64,000 bases of DNA from an uncultured Spirochaetales bacterium. Its GTDB lineage: Bacteria; Spirochaetota; Spirochaetia; Sphaerochaetales; Sphaerochaetaceae. The translations under genes were made by a program, and so were the position numbers. Shown piece after piece: positions 42,882 through 50,865 of this stretch. Position 1 is the first letter of the stretch; every line of letters starts with the position of its first letter. The notes below the pieces were generated by a model. That model was not told the origin of the DNA. It worked only from the letters and a program-made list of their open reading frames with translations, and made no database searches. The stretch covers positions 40,025 to 104,024 of the forward strand of contig CASDPA010000006.1 in the NCBI GenBank assembly GCA_949282255.1, given 5' to 3'.

Positions 42882-43880
42882 ATGAAAAAGAAAATATATT
42901 TGGCACTGATCCTTCTCTTTTCCGCTGCAGCGCTTTTTGCTGCCGGAACAAAGAATGATCCTTCCGTAGTGCTTTCATCGGTGCAAGATCCGGTGAAAGT
43001 CGATATTGCCGCGCTCAAAGGGCCGACTGCCATGGGCATGGTCAAGCTCATGTCCGATTCCGAAAACGGATTGAACAGCGACGGTAACGAATACTCCTTT
43101 ATTTTGGAGGGGGCTGTGGATGCCGTTACACCCAAGCTTGTGAAGGGGGAGGTGGATATCTCTGCAATCCCTGCCAACCTCGCCTCGGTCCTGTACAACA
43201 ATACCGGCAGTCAGATCCAGGTCCTTGCCATAAACACTCTTGGTGTTCTTTATATCGCAGAAAAGGGTGATACGATCAAAAGCGTCGAGGACCTGAGAGG
43301 CAGGACAATCTATGCTTCCGGAAAGGGGGCGACTCCGGAATATGCGCTCATGTACATACTCGAGCAGAATGGTCTCAAGGTAGGAAAAGATGTATTCATT
43401 GAATGGCGGAGCGAGCACGCTGAATGCGTGGCAGCCCTTCTTGCGTCCGAAAATGCGGTTGCGATGCTTCCTCAGCCTTTCCTTACAACCGCGCTGATGA
43501 ACAATCCCGATGTGCGCGTAGCTCTTGATCTAAACACACTGTGGTACGAGAAGATGGGCTCGGAGCTCATTACAGGTGTTGTTGCAGCCAGAAAGGATTT
43601 TGTGGAGAATAATGAGGCTGCAGTAAGGGCGTTTCTTGACAGCTATGAGCAGTCAGTTGAATTTGTCAATTCGAACAATGCCGAGGCTGCCAAGCTGATC
43701 GGAGATTATGGTATAATCGCAGAAAAGGTGGCCTTGAAGGCGCTTCCCGGCTGCAACATAACCTTTATTTCAGGAGAAAGGATGCAGCAGGCGCTTTCAA
43801 ACTATCTTGAAGTGCTGTATGAGCAGAACCCTGCAAGCGTTGGAGGTAAGGTCCCTGAAGAAGGATTCTATTTCAAATAA
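42882..43880 (+). CDS. NitT/TauT-type ABC transporter substrate-binding protein
   Basis: A 332-residue exported binding protein of the NMT1/nitrate-sulfonate type. The signal peptide is residues 1-19 (LILLFSAAALFAAG). The mature part includes LKGPTAMGMVKLM and SAIPANLASVLYNN, and RTIYASGKGATPEYAL resembles the anion-binding loop. I use ATG 42882 because GGAGG at 42868-42872 is too close to the ATGs at 42873 and 42876. First gene of an operon with a permease and an ATPase, probably activated by the Crp/Fnr regulator at 23999-24628. The substrate is unknown. Confidence 0.85.
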   Translation: MKKKIYLALILLFSAAALFAAGTKNDPSVVLSSVQDPVKVDIAALKGPTAMGMVKLMSDSENGLNSDGNEYSFILEGAVDAVTPKLVKGEVDISAIPANLASVLYNNTGSQIQVLAINTLGVLYIAEKGDTIKSVEDLRGRTIYASGKGATPEYALMYILEQNGLKVGKDVFIEWRSEHAECVAALLASENAVAMLPQPFLTTALMNNPDVRVALDLNTLWYEKMGSELITGVVAARKDFVENNEAAVRAFLDSYEQSVEFVNSNNAEAAKLIGDYGIIAEKVALKALPGCNITFISGERMQQALSNYLEVLYEQNPASVGGKVPEEGFYFK

Positions 43881-44613
43881 GGTCACGAAAGTCCTGCCGG
43901 TTGCACTCTGGCTGCTTGTCTGGCAGGCTGCAGCCGTCTGGATAGCTCAGGATGTGCTGCTTGTCGGCCCTCTGAAGGTCCTCGGAAGATTATTGGAGCT
44001 TGCGGGGACGTTTTCTTTTTGGTCAAGCATAGTTTTCAGCCTGAAAAGGATTCTTGCCGGGCTTTTTCTCGCACTTTTAATAAGTGTGCCCACGGCCTGC
44101 TTTTCTTATAGGAACAGGATTTTCTCAGCGATGTTGGAACCTGTGATCCAGTTCATGAAGGCCACCCCTGTTGCAAGCATAGTCATACTTGTCCTGATAT
44201 GGGTGAACAGCCGGAATCTTTCTGTGGTCATTTCTTTTCTGATGGTGTTTCCTGTAATGTATTCTTCAATCCTGGAGGGGCTTGAAAATGTGGATGGAGA
44301 CCTTCTGGAGATGGCTGAGGTGTATGCTGTGGGCAGAAGCAAGAAGATAAGGTATGTATACATCCCTGAGCTCATACCATTTTTCCAGAATGGTATGACA
44401 ATTGCTTTGGGCCTTTGCTTCAAAAGCGGCATTGCGGCTGAAGTGATCGCAATCCCTTCCGGCTCCATGGGAGAGAAGCTGTATGAAGCCAAGATATATC
44501 TTTCAACACCCGATTTGTTCGCATGGACTGTGACGATCATAGCACTGGCCAAGGTTTTTGAGATGTTTTTTCTTTTCCTTTTGCGTGTTGCAGCAAGGAG
44601 GATAGAGATATGA
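43807..44613 (+). CDS. NitT/TauT-type ABC transporter permease
   Basis: A permease of up to 268 residues with five or six membrane segments and an EAA-type loop at MAEVYAVGRSKKIRYVYIPEL. The true start is uncertain: the ORF can begin at ATG 43807, inside the binding-protein gene, but GGAGGT at 43842-43847 suggests a later start at a non-ATG codon near 43855 (LKKDSISNKV). It overlaps the ATPase gene by 4 bases. Confidence 0.83.
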   Translation: MKCCMSRTLQALEVRSLKKDSISNKVTKVLPVALWLLVWQAAAVWIAQDVLLVGPLKVLGRLLELAGTFSFWSSIVFSLKRILAGLFLALLISVPTACFSYRNRIFSAMLEPVIQFMKATPVASIVILVLIWVNSRNLSVVISFLMVFPVMYSSILEGLENVDGDLLEMAEVYAVGRSKKIRYVYIPELIPFFQNGMTIALGLCFKSGIAAEVIAIPSGSMGEKLYEAKIYLSTPDLFAWTVTIIALAKVFEMFFLFLLRVAARRIEI

Positions 44614-45197
44614 GGATAACAGATCTTGGAAAGAGCTTTGGGGATAAGAAGGTCTTTTCTTCTCTGACTCTTGAAATTCCAGAGCATGAGCTTACCGTTT
44701 TCATGGGCCCTTCCGGATCTGGCAAGACAACCCTTTTCAGGATAATACTCGGTCTTGAAATGCCCGATTCCGGGACGGTGTGTTTGTCTGGCAGGGTGGG
44801 TGCGCTGTTCCAGGAGGACCGTCTTATAAAAAATCTCAGTGTGATCAAAAACCTAATGCTGGTTACTAACGACAGGGCCCAGGCAATTGAAGCCTTGGCT
44901 GAGGTGGGGCTTGAGGGAGAAGCCAAAACAAGGGCTGATGACCTTTCCGGAGGCATGGCAAGACGGGTTGCGTTGGTTCGTGCACTGCTTGCACCATTTG
45001 ATACGCTGGTTGTGGACGAGCCTTTTTCTGGTCTCGATCCGGAATCGAAGAGGCTTGCTGCAAATTTACTGCTGGAAAAGACAGCAGGGCGCACGGTGCT
45101 GCTGATAACCCATGATGAGGATGACCTGGTTCTTCTTAAAAAACCTCGTGTGGTAGAATTTCCATCTCTGCGCGTATCCTATGGCCAAGGGTTATAA
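44610..45197 (+). CDS. NitT/TauT-type ABC transporter ATPase (short)
   Basis: A 195-residue ATPase with Walker A GPSGSGKTT, a Q-loop at ALFQEDRL, signature LSGGMARRVALVRAL, Walker B TLVVDEPFSGLD and the switch His in LLITHDEDD. It is shorter than most family members (about 240-260) because the C-terminal part after the switch region is trimmed, but the catalytic core is complete. It energises the permease encoded 4 bases upstream. Confidence 0.88.
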   Translation: MRITDLGKSFGDKKVFSSLTLEIPEHELTVFMGPSGSGKTTLFRIILGLEMPDSGTVCLSGRVGALFQEDRLIKNLSVIKNLMLVTNDRAQAIEALAEVGLEGEAKTRADDLSGGMARRVALVRALLAPFDTLVVDEPFSGLDPESKRLAANLLLEKTAGRTVLLITHDEDDLVLLKKPRVVEFPSLRVSYGQGL

Positions 45198-45236
45198 AAA
45201 ATATTTTGTTGTGCTATCATATCCGTGGAGTTTGAG

Positions 45237-45602
45237 ATGGTTTTGAAAGATGAAGATGTTTTGAAAATCAAGAACATGCTCGGGGATAAGCCCGAAAGAT
45301 GCATAATAGCCGATTGTGCTTACAAGTATGGCTCTTTTTGCGGATTTTCATTTTCCATATCGGATACAAAGGGTGGTTACATCTCAATCTCTTATTCGAA
45401 TCTTGACGCTAATGGCTATGAGGGACTGGCAGAACGCCTTTCTGCAAGGAAGAGCGAGCCGTTGAAGACCGAAGCCGCTGGAGTGCTTTCAGACATAGTC
45501 TCAATTGTCAGGGAGCTTGGGCTCGTTTTGAAGGATGAAGAGGTATCCGGGCTTGTGGATCTTACGCATCCTGTGCTTCTTGCCAATGCATCCAAACGCT
45601 GA
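45237..45602 (+). CDS. Hypothetical protein, 121 aa
   Basis: I do not recognise this protein. It is soluble, begins MVLKDEDVLKIKNMLG, and has a Cys pair region (CIIADCAYKYGSFCGF) followed by mixed alpha/beta sequence with no membrane segment. The start at ATG 45237 has GGAG 6 bases upstream; a GTG at 45225 is less likely. It lies between the ABC operon and pepF. Confidence 0.6.
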   Translation: MVLKDEDVLKIKNMLGDKPERCIIADCAYKYGSFCGFSFSISDTKGGYISISYSNLDANGYEGLAERLSARKSEPLKTEAAGVLSDIVSIVRELGLVLKDEEVSGLVDLTHPVLLANASKR

Positions 45603-45605
45603 AAC

Positions 45606-45634
45606 TACACACTTTCCTTTCTTTGTATTATAAT
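45606..45634 (+). promoter_or_regulatory. pepF promoter placing +1 one base before the ATG
   Basis: TACACA (45606-45611), a 17-base spacer, and TATAAT (45629-45634). +1 is predicted at 45641 and the ATG is at 45642; there is no Shine-Dalgarno sequence. Confidence 0.55.
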
Positions 45635-45641
45635 TTTCCGC

Positions 45642-47348
45642 ATGAATGGACAAAAACTCCCACATTGGGATCTCAGCCCCATATATCGTGGTGTTGAATG
45701 CGATGATTTTTTAAACGATCTTGAAAAAATCTCTTATCTCAGCAAGGCTCTTGAGGAGAAGGCTTCATCATCCAGCCTCTACGAGCTTCTGGTCTTGGCC
45801 GATGAAATAGCGGCTCTGGTGTCGAATACCTCGTCTTATGCCTCTGCATGCCTTTCGACAGATACCTCCAATCCTGCATATCTGCTTGCGAACAGCCGAG
45901 CAGAAGAAGCTTCCATGGCTTTTTCTTCTGCAATGCAGCTTCTGATTTCTGGAATTGATGGCAGAAAAGATGAGTTTTCCGACCCCCGTCTTGAACAGTA
46001 TTCCCTTCTGCTTTCGGAATTCTTGGTGCAGAGCTCACATCAGATGAGCCGCAAGGAGGAAGATCTTGCTCTTGAACTTCTCAGAACAAGTGCAAACCAG
46101 TGGGAGAGGCTGCAGGAAGCGGTGACTTCGTCAGTAAGCGATGGAAAAGAGACCTTGATCGAGCTTCGTGGTCTTGCTTCGTCTCCGGATCGCAATGTGC
46201 GCAAAAATGCGTTTGAAAGGGAGCTCCGCCTTTTGAAGGAGCATGAGACAGCTCTTTCATATAGCCTCAACGGGGTAAAGGGTACAACCTTGGCATTGGA
46301 AAGGAGAAGGGGTTGGAAGAGCCCCCTGGAAAGAAGCCTGTTTTCTTCCAGGATGACGGTAGGGACGCTTGATGCACTTATTGCGGCATTGGAGTCTTCT
46401 CTTCCCATGTTCCGCCGATATTTCAATGTAAAGGCCAAGCTTCTCGGTATTCATAGGCTTGAATGGTACGATATTACAGCACCTGTCGGCAAAAGTGGAA
46501 AAAAGTATTCGTTCAAGGAAGCAGAGGATATCATAGTCTCATCATATTCGAAATTTTCTGCGGAAATGGGAAGCTTTGCCAAAAATGCGTTTGAAAACGG
46601 TTGGATTGATGCGGAACCGAGGAAAGGCAAGGTCGGTGGAGCCTATGATACCGCATTCAGAAAAAGTAAGGTTTCCAGGGTGCTGTGCAATTATGATTAT
46701 TCTTATGACAGCGTCGCCACTCTTGCCCATGAGCTTGGGCATGCCTATCACGATCATGTCGTCAGTGATCTTCCCGTCCTGCTTTCAGATTATCCCATGA
46801 CGCTTGCCGAGACAGCTTCAATTTTTGGTGAAACGGTGGTTTTCACCGAGGTTTTGAAAACGCTTGAGGAAGAAGAGAAGCTGCCGGTGATCGAGCAGTT
46901 CGTCTCTTCGGCGGCTCAGGTATGTGTGGACATCCTTTCGCGGTTTTATTTTGAAAAGGATCTGTTTGAAAAGAGGATGGATGGGGAACTTTCCGCAGCT
47001 CAGCTCTGTTCCATGATGCTTGATGCCCAGAGTAGGACGTACGGGGATGCCGTAGGCGAAAAGCATCCTTATATGTGGGCTGTGAAGGGCCATTACTACA
47101 GCGAGGCTTTCAGTTTCTACAACTATCCGTATGCATTTGGACAGCTTTTCGCGCTCGGATTGTTCAAACGGGCCGGAGGCTCCTCAGCTTTCGCATCTTC
47201 ATATAGGAACCTGCTTCTCAAGACAGGAATGCAGGATGCGGTATCTGTCGGCCTGTTGGCTGGAATGGATATCGAGGATCCGATGTTTTGGAAGGAGGGT
47301 ATTTCCATCATCGCCTCCTATGCGGAGGAGCTTGAGAATTGGCTTTAA
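45642..47348 (+). CDS. pepF: Oligoendopeptidase F (M3 family zinc peptidase)
   Basis: A 568-residue cytoplasmic zinc peptidase of the M3B type. The zinc site is HELGH in TLAHELGHAYHDH (about residue 365), with the third ligand Glu in LAETASIFGET downstream. The N-terminal helical region fits the oligopeptidase F cap that restricts substrates to short peptides. The gene lacks a ribosome-binding site and seems to be transcribed from one base before its ATG. Its last 10 bases overlap the methyltransferase gene. Confidence 0.9.
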   Translation: MNGQKLPHWDLSPIYRGVECDDFLNDLEKISYLSKALEEKASSSSLYELLVLADEIAALVSNTSSYASACLSTDTSNPAYLLANSRAEEASMAFSSAMQLLISGIDGRKDEFSDPRLEQYSLLLSEFLVQSSHQMSRKEEDLALELLRTSANQWERLQEAVTSSVSDGKETLIELRGLASSPDRNVRKNAFERELRLLKEHETALSYSLNGVKGTTLALERRRGWKSPLERSLFSSRMTVGTLDALIAALESSLPMFRRYFNVKAKLLGIHRLEWYDITAPVGKSGKKYSFKEAEDIIVSSYSKFSAEMGSFAKNAFENGWIDAEPRKGKVGGAYDTAFRKSKVSRVLCNYDYSYDSVATLAHELGHAYHDHVVSDLPVLLSDYPMTLAETASIFGETVVFTEVLKTLEEEEKLPVIEQFVSSAAQVCVDILSRFYFEKDLFEKRMDGELSAAQLCSMMLDAQSRTYGDAVGEKHPYMWAVKGHYYSEAFSFYNYPYAFGQLFALGLFKRAGGSSAFASSYRNLLLKTGMQDAVSVGLLAGMDIEDPMFWKEGISIIASYAEELENWL

Positions 47349-48472
47349 GGATAGAGAAATATGTCAATGGGGCATATGGCCTTGCTCATGACGGAGATGG
47401 CAGGGTCCATCTCGTTTCAAATGCCCTTCCTGGAGAGCTTGTTCTGGAGGATGAGGTGCAAGAAAAGGGTTCCATGGTCATCTCTTCCTGTGGCTCTGTG
47501 CTTGAGAAAAGCCCTCTGCGCATCGATCCTGTATGCCCACTTTACGGAATCTGCGGTGGCTGCGACTTTCTGATCGTTGATGAGAAGACCTCCGCAGAGC
47601 TGAAGCAGCAGGCGGTGGAAGACAACCTGAAAAGGATTGCAGCATTGGAGCATATGCCGGTTTTCGAGCCACCTGTGTACGGATCCTTTGAAAGATACCG
47701 CGGACGGGGCCGGATACATGTGGATCCGAGGCTTAAAAGGGCCGGCTTCCTTGCAAGAGGCAGCAGAACGCTGGTTGACGTCGACTTTTGTCCTGCACTT
47801 TCGGCCAGGCTGGGGAGCTTTCTTTCTTCCGAAAAAGACCTTTTGATCAAACGGGCAAGGACACTGATGATAGAAAAAGGGCTCAATAGGGATAGTGGAT
47901 GCGTCGAGATTCCGATGCAGGAAGGTTCTGGGTGTGTTTCATTGGGCCGGGAAAGGGTTTTTGCTTGCGGCTATGCAGTGAGCGCGGAAGTCTTCTTTCA
48001 GAGCAACTTGAGGCTTTTACCCGACCTGCTTTCTTTTGTTCATGACAATACTGTCGGGAATGTTGTGGTCGATCTTTACAGTGGGGTGGGAACCTTTTCC
48101 AGGCTGTTTGAAGGTGAAGATAGAAAGGTTTATGCGGTGGAAAGGCAGAAGGAGTGTCTCGCCCTTTCCAAAATCAATGCTCCTTCGGCACATTCCTTTA
48201 CGGAGGATGCGGCCTTGTTTGCAAAAAAAATCTCAATCAATGTCGATACGGTGATTGTCGACCCACCGAGGGTCGGGCTTGCAAAAGGTGTTCCTTCCAT
48301 TATTTCAAGCCTTGGTGCCTCAAGGATAATCTACGTCTCTTGCGACAGCATAACCGCATCACGCGATCTGGCCATTTTTGCAAAAGCTTATTCAGTTGTT
48401 TCTGCAAGGCTTTTCGATTTTTATCCTGGCTCAAGTCACGAGGAGACGGTGTTCATCCTCGATCGGCGCTGA
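47339..48472 (+). CDS. RumA/TrmA-type (uracil-5-)-methyltransferase
   Basis: A 377-residue SAM-dependent RNA m5U methyltransferase. The [4Fe-4S] cysteines are CPLYGICGGC (C-x5-C-x2-C), with a fourth Cys in VDFCPAL. The SAM motif is VVDLYSGVGTFS, and the catalytic Cys lies in IIYVSCDSITASRDL. It probably methylates 23S rRNA (RlmD-like) rather than tRNA because of the cluster, but this cannot be fixed from sequence. It starts with TTG at 47339, 10 bases after GGAGG, inside the end of pepF. A terminator follows. Confidence 0.85.
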   Translation: MALRIEKYVNGAYGLAHDGDGRVHLVSNALPGELVLEDEVQEKGSMVISSCGSVLEKSPLRIDPVCPLYGICGGCDFLIVDEKTSAELKQQAVEDNLKRIAALEHMPVFEPPVYGSFERYRGRGRIHVDPRLKRAGFLARGSRTLVDVDFCPALSARLGSFLSSEKDLLIKRARTLMIEKGLNRDSGCVEIPMQEGSGCVSLGRERVFACGYAVSAEVFFQSNLRLLPDLLSFVHDNTVGNVVVDLYSGVGTFSRLFEGEDRKVYAVERQKECLALSKINAPSAHSFTEDAALFAKKISINVDTVIVDPPRVGLAKGVPSIISSLGASRIIYVSCDSITASRDLAIFAKAYSVVSARLFDFYPGSSHEETVFILDRR

Positions 48473-48597
48473 AGATGAGAAATTGTTTTGCTATTGCCGT
48501 TTTGCAGGTTATAATAACAAAAAGGAAAAGGGATTTTCCCTCGAAAATGAGACTTGTGTTCAGTTTTTCATTTTTGCATAACTTAACTCCTATCAGG

Positions 48598-48633
48598 TGG
48601 TGCCGGTTTCGTTGATCCCGGCATCATTTTTTT
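48598..48633 (+). terminator. Terminator after the methyltransferase gene
   Basis: TGGTGCCGG (48598-48606) pairs with CCGGCATCA (48618-48626) with one wobble, then seven T. Confidence 0.75.
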
Positions 48634-48848
48634 CTTTGCATGAGTTTTTGCACGCTAACCGTTGAATATAGCATCTTCATTCGGATAACCCGGATTATTT
48701 CAACCATTGTTTCTTTTCCTAAAAGTTACAAGGGGATTGAGGTTATGGATGTCTTCTCAATAATACTATATTATATAACAAAATATTGTTTTATTTGTCT
48801 TGTATTGCAAGGCTTTATAAATATTTGCTGAAATGTGATATTATGCAT
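48634..48848. other. AT-rich intergenic region, possible 28-codon membrane peptide
   Basis: No conventional gene is seen. One short plus-strand ORF (48745-48831) starts ATG after GATTGAGGTT and would encode a 28-residue, mostly hydrophobic peptide beginning MDVFSIILYYITK. There is no other support for it. The region leads into the lacI operator. Confidence 0.3.
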
Positions 48849-48867
48849 ATATCAAACGCTTAACATT
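48849..48867. promoter_or_regulatory. LacI-type operator upstream of lacI-fructokinase
   Basis: ATATCAAACGCTTAACATT, nearly identical to the amylosucrase operator and related to the sites at 36504, 37311 and 37406. It lies about 85 bases before the lacI start, so autoregulation is likely. Confidence 0.7.
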
Positions 48868-48951
48868 CAATCACTTTTTTCCTTGCGAAAAGAAATGAAG
48901 TATGGGAAAATTGTCAGTGTATAAAACTTTTAAAAATCAGGTTGGAAAGAT

Positions 48952-49944
48952 ATGGCTACCATAAAGGATGTCGCAGAGCTTACCGGGTTGAGCATCGGAA
49001 CGGTGAGCAGGGTTTTGAACAACAGAGGATATATTTCTCAGAAGACACGTAAAAAGGTTGATGATGCCATGAAGAAGCTGAATTACCAGCCTAACGCCAT
49101 AGCAAGATCTTTGAGCAAATCGTCTTCAAACATAATAGGAGTCATACTCCCGCTTCTGGACAACCCGTTCTTCGCTTCTCTTCTTTCTGCGATAGAAAAT
49201 GAGCTTGAGAGCCGGGGGTACCAGCTTCTTTTGTTCATTTCCGACGGCGATGGAAAGAAGGAAAGCGAGCTGTTGAGGGAATGCAAGCGCAACAGGGTTG
49301 CCGGCATTGTCCTATGTTCTGGAAATTTCGAGGCCATGCGGATTTCGGATCTCGATGTTCCTGTCGTATCCATAGAGCGCAGCAGGAAGAATTCGTCGGT
49401 TTCCATAGAATGTGACAACTATAAGGGTGGAGGGCTGGCATGCCGTCATCTTTATCAGATGGGGGCGCGCAACATAGTTTATGTCTATGGTGCGCAGGAT
49501 TATCCGATGCCGGCAGATGCCCGTCAAAGTGGATTTGAAGACGCTTGCCGCGAGCTTGGTCTTGAAACCAGGATATACAAGGCGGACAGCGAGGATTTCC
49601 ATCAGCAGGATTATTTTGAGCTTTTAGCCAGGGTTTTTGATGAGAATCCAGGCATGGACGGTCTGTTCTGCTCTTCAGACATGATAGCGGCTCAGGCCCT
49701 AAAGATGGCGTCAAAAAGGGGGATTGCGGTTCCAGAAGAACTCAAGATTGTCGGATTCGATGATTCCATCATCGCTGTTTTGACCACTCCCGAACTGACG
49801 ACGATACATCAGCCTGTGGATGAGATGGCATCACTTGCCGTAGGCTCGCTCTTGTCGTCCATCAAGACCCGCAGCTTCTCTTCGACGAGCGTGGTGGTGG
49901 ATGTTCACCTGGTGGAGAGGGGAAGCACTGTGCTGGCCAGGTAG
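48952..49944 (+). CDS. LacI-family transcriptional repressor
   Basis: A 330-residue repressor. The N-terminal HTH is ATIKDVAELTGLSIGTVSRVL with the hinge helix near YQPNAIARSLSKSSS. The periplasmic-binding-protein-like effector domain has NPFFASLLSAIE and IVGFDDSIIAVLTTPELTTI. It is followed after 28 bases by a fructokinase gene, and operators of the expected LacI half-site type lie in front of it and of the amylosucrase, sugar ABC and phosphoesterase genes. It is likely released by a sugar of the sucrose pathway. Confidence 0.92.
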   Translation: MATIKDVAELTGLSIGTVSRVLNNRGYISQKTRKKVDDAMKKLNYQPNAIARSLSKSSSNIIGVILPLLDNPFFASLLSAIENELESRGYQLLLFISDGDGKKESELLRECKRNRVAGIVLCSGNFEAMRISDLDVPVVSIERSRKNSSVSIECDNYKGGGLACRHLYQMGARNIVYVYGAQDYPMPADARQSGFEDACRELGLETRIYKADSEDFHQQDYFELLARVFDENPGMDGLFCSSDMIAAQALKMASKRGIAVPEELKIVGFDDSIIAVLTTPELTTIHQPVDEMASLAVGSLLSSIKTRSFSSTSVVVDVHLVERGSTVLAR

Positions 49945-49972
49945 GCCTCAGACCGTTTTTTTGGAGGTTGTT

Positions 49973-50851
49973 ATGGATTGTCTATGTTTTGGAGAAGTTC
50001 TCTGGGATGTTTTTGGTGAAAAGAGGACGCTGGGTGGTGCACCTTTGAACGTTGCTGGGCATTTTGCCCGTCTTGGAGGACATGCCGCGGTAATCAGCTG
50101 TATTGGCAATGACGAGCTTGGAAAGCTTACCGTTGAAGCTATGGACAAGCTTTCCATCGACAGACGGTTTGTCCATGTCGATGAGGATGGGATCACCGGC
50201 CGTGCCCTTGTCAGCCTCAAGGATGGCATCCCTTCCTACAGGTTCGATGATCCGAGCGCATGGGATAAGATTGTCCTTTCTGAAGCAGAAAAGGGTGAAA
50301 TAAGCTCAATGCGGTGGGATGTGTTTGTTTTCGGTTCCCTAGCGCAAAGGAACAAAGTCTCGCGCAGCACCCTCGAGTATCTATTGGACAATATCAAAGC
50401 GGAAGTGGTTTTCTTCGATGTGAACCTCAGACTTGATTTTTACAATGCCGAAATAATAAGGCATGGGATTGAAAAGGCCGATATCCTCAAGATGAACGAT
50501 GAGGAGGTCCCGATAGTATGCGAGCTTCTTGGGATTGAAAGCGATAACCCTGTTTCTTCCCTGATGGATCTTTATAGCTTGAAAGCCGTCCTTATTACCA
50601 GGGGAAAGGCGGGATCCGACATATATTATGAGAAGGGTGTATACCACCAGGGCAGCAAGAAGGTATCCGTTGTCGATACGGTGGGGGCGGGGGACAGCCT
50701 ATCGGCAGGATTCTTGTTCTTCCTTACAAAAGGCGACAGCGTTCCCGATGCTTTGGCGAAAGCATCGATGCTTGCCGATTATGTCGTTCAGCATGCGGGT
50801 GCCATTCCCGAGTATGACGGAAACCTTAAAAAACAGCTTGGCCTGGATTGA
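49973..50851 (+). CDS. Fructokinase-like PfkB sugar kinase
   Basis: A 292-residue ribokinase-family kinase. N-terminal MDCLCFGEVLWDVFGEKRTL with GGAPLNVAGHFARLGG is the fructokinase-type substrate motif, and DTVGAGDSLSAGF carries the anion hole and catalytic Asp. The start at 49973 has TTGGAGGTT; the ORF extends into lacI without support. Co-transcribed with lacI. It would phosphorylate fructose released by amylosucrase. It ends 14 bases before the end of the convergent GH2-like gene. Confidence 0.87.
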   Translation: MDCLCFGEVLWDVFGEKRTLGGAPLNVAGHFARLGGHAAVISCIGNDELGKLTVEAMDKLSIDRRFVHVDEDGITGRALVSLKDGIPSYRFDDPSAWDKIVLSEAEKGEISSMRWDVFVFGSLAQRNKVSRSTLEYLLDNIKAEVVFFDVNLRLDFYNAEIIRHGIEKADILKMNDEEVPIVCELLGIESDNPVSSLMDLYSLKAVLITRGKAGSDIYYEKGVYHQGSKKVSVVDTVGAGDSLSAGFLFFLTKGDSVPDALAKASMLADYVVQHAGAIPEYDGNLKKQLGLD

Positions 50852-50865
50852 TTCCAGGCTTCACC

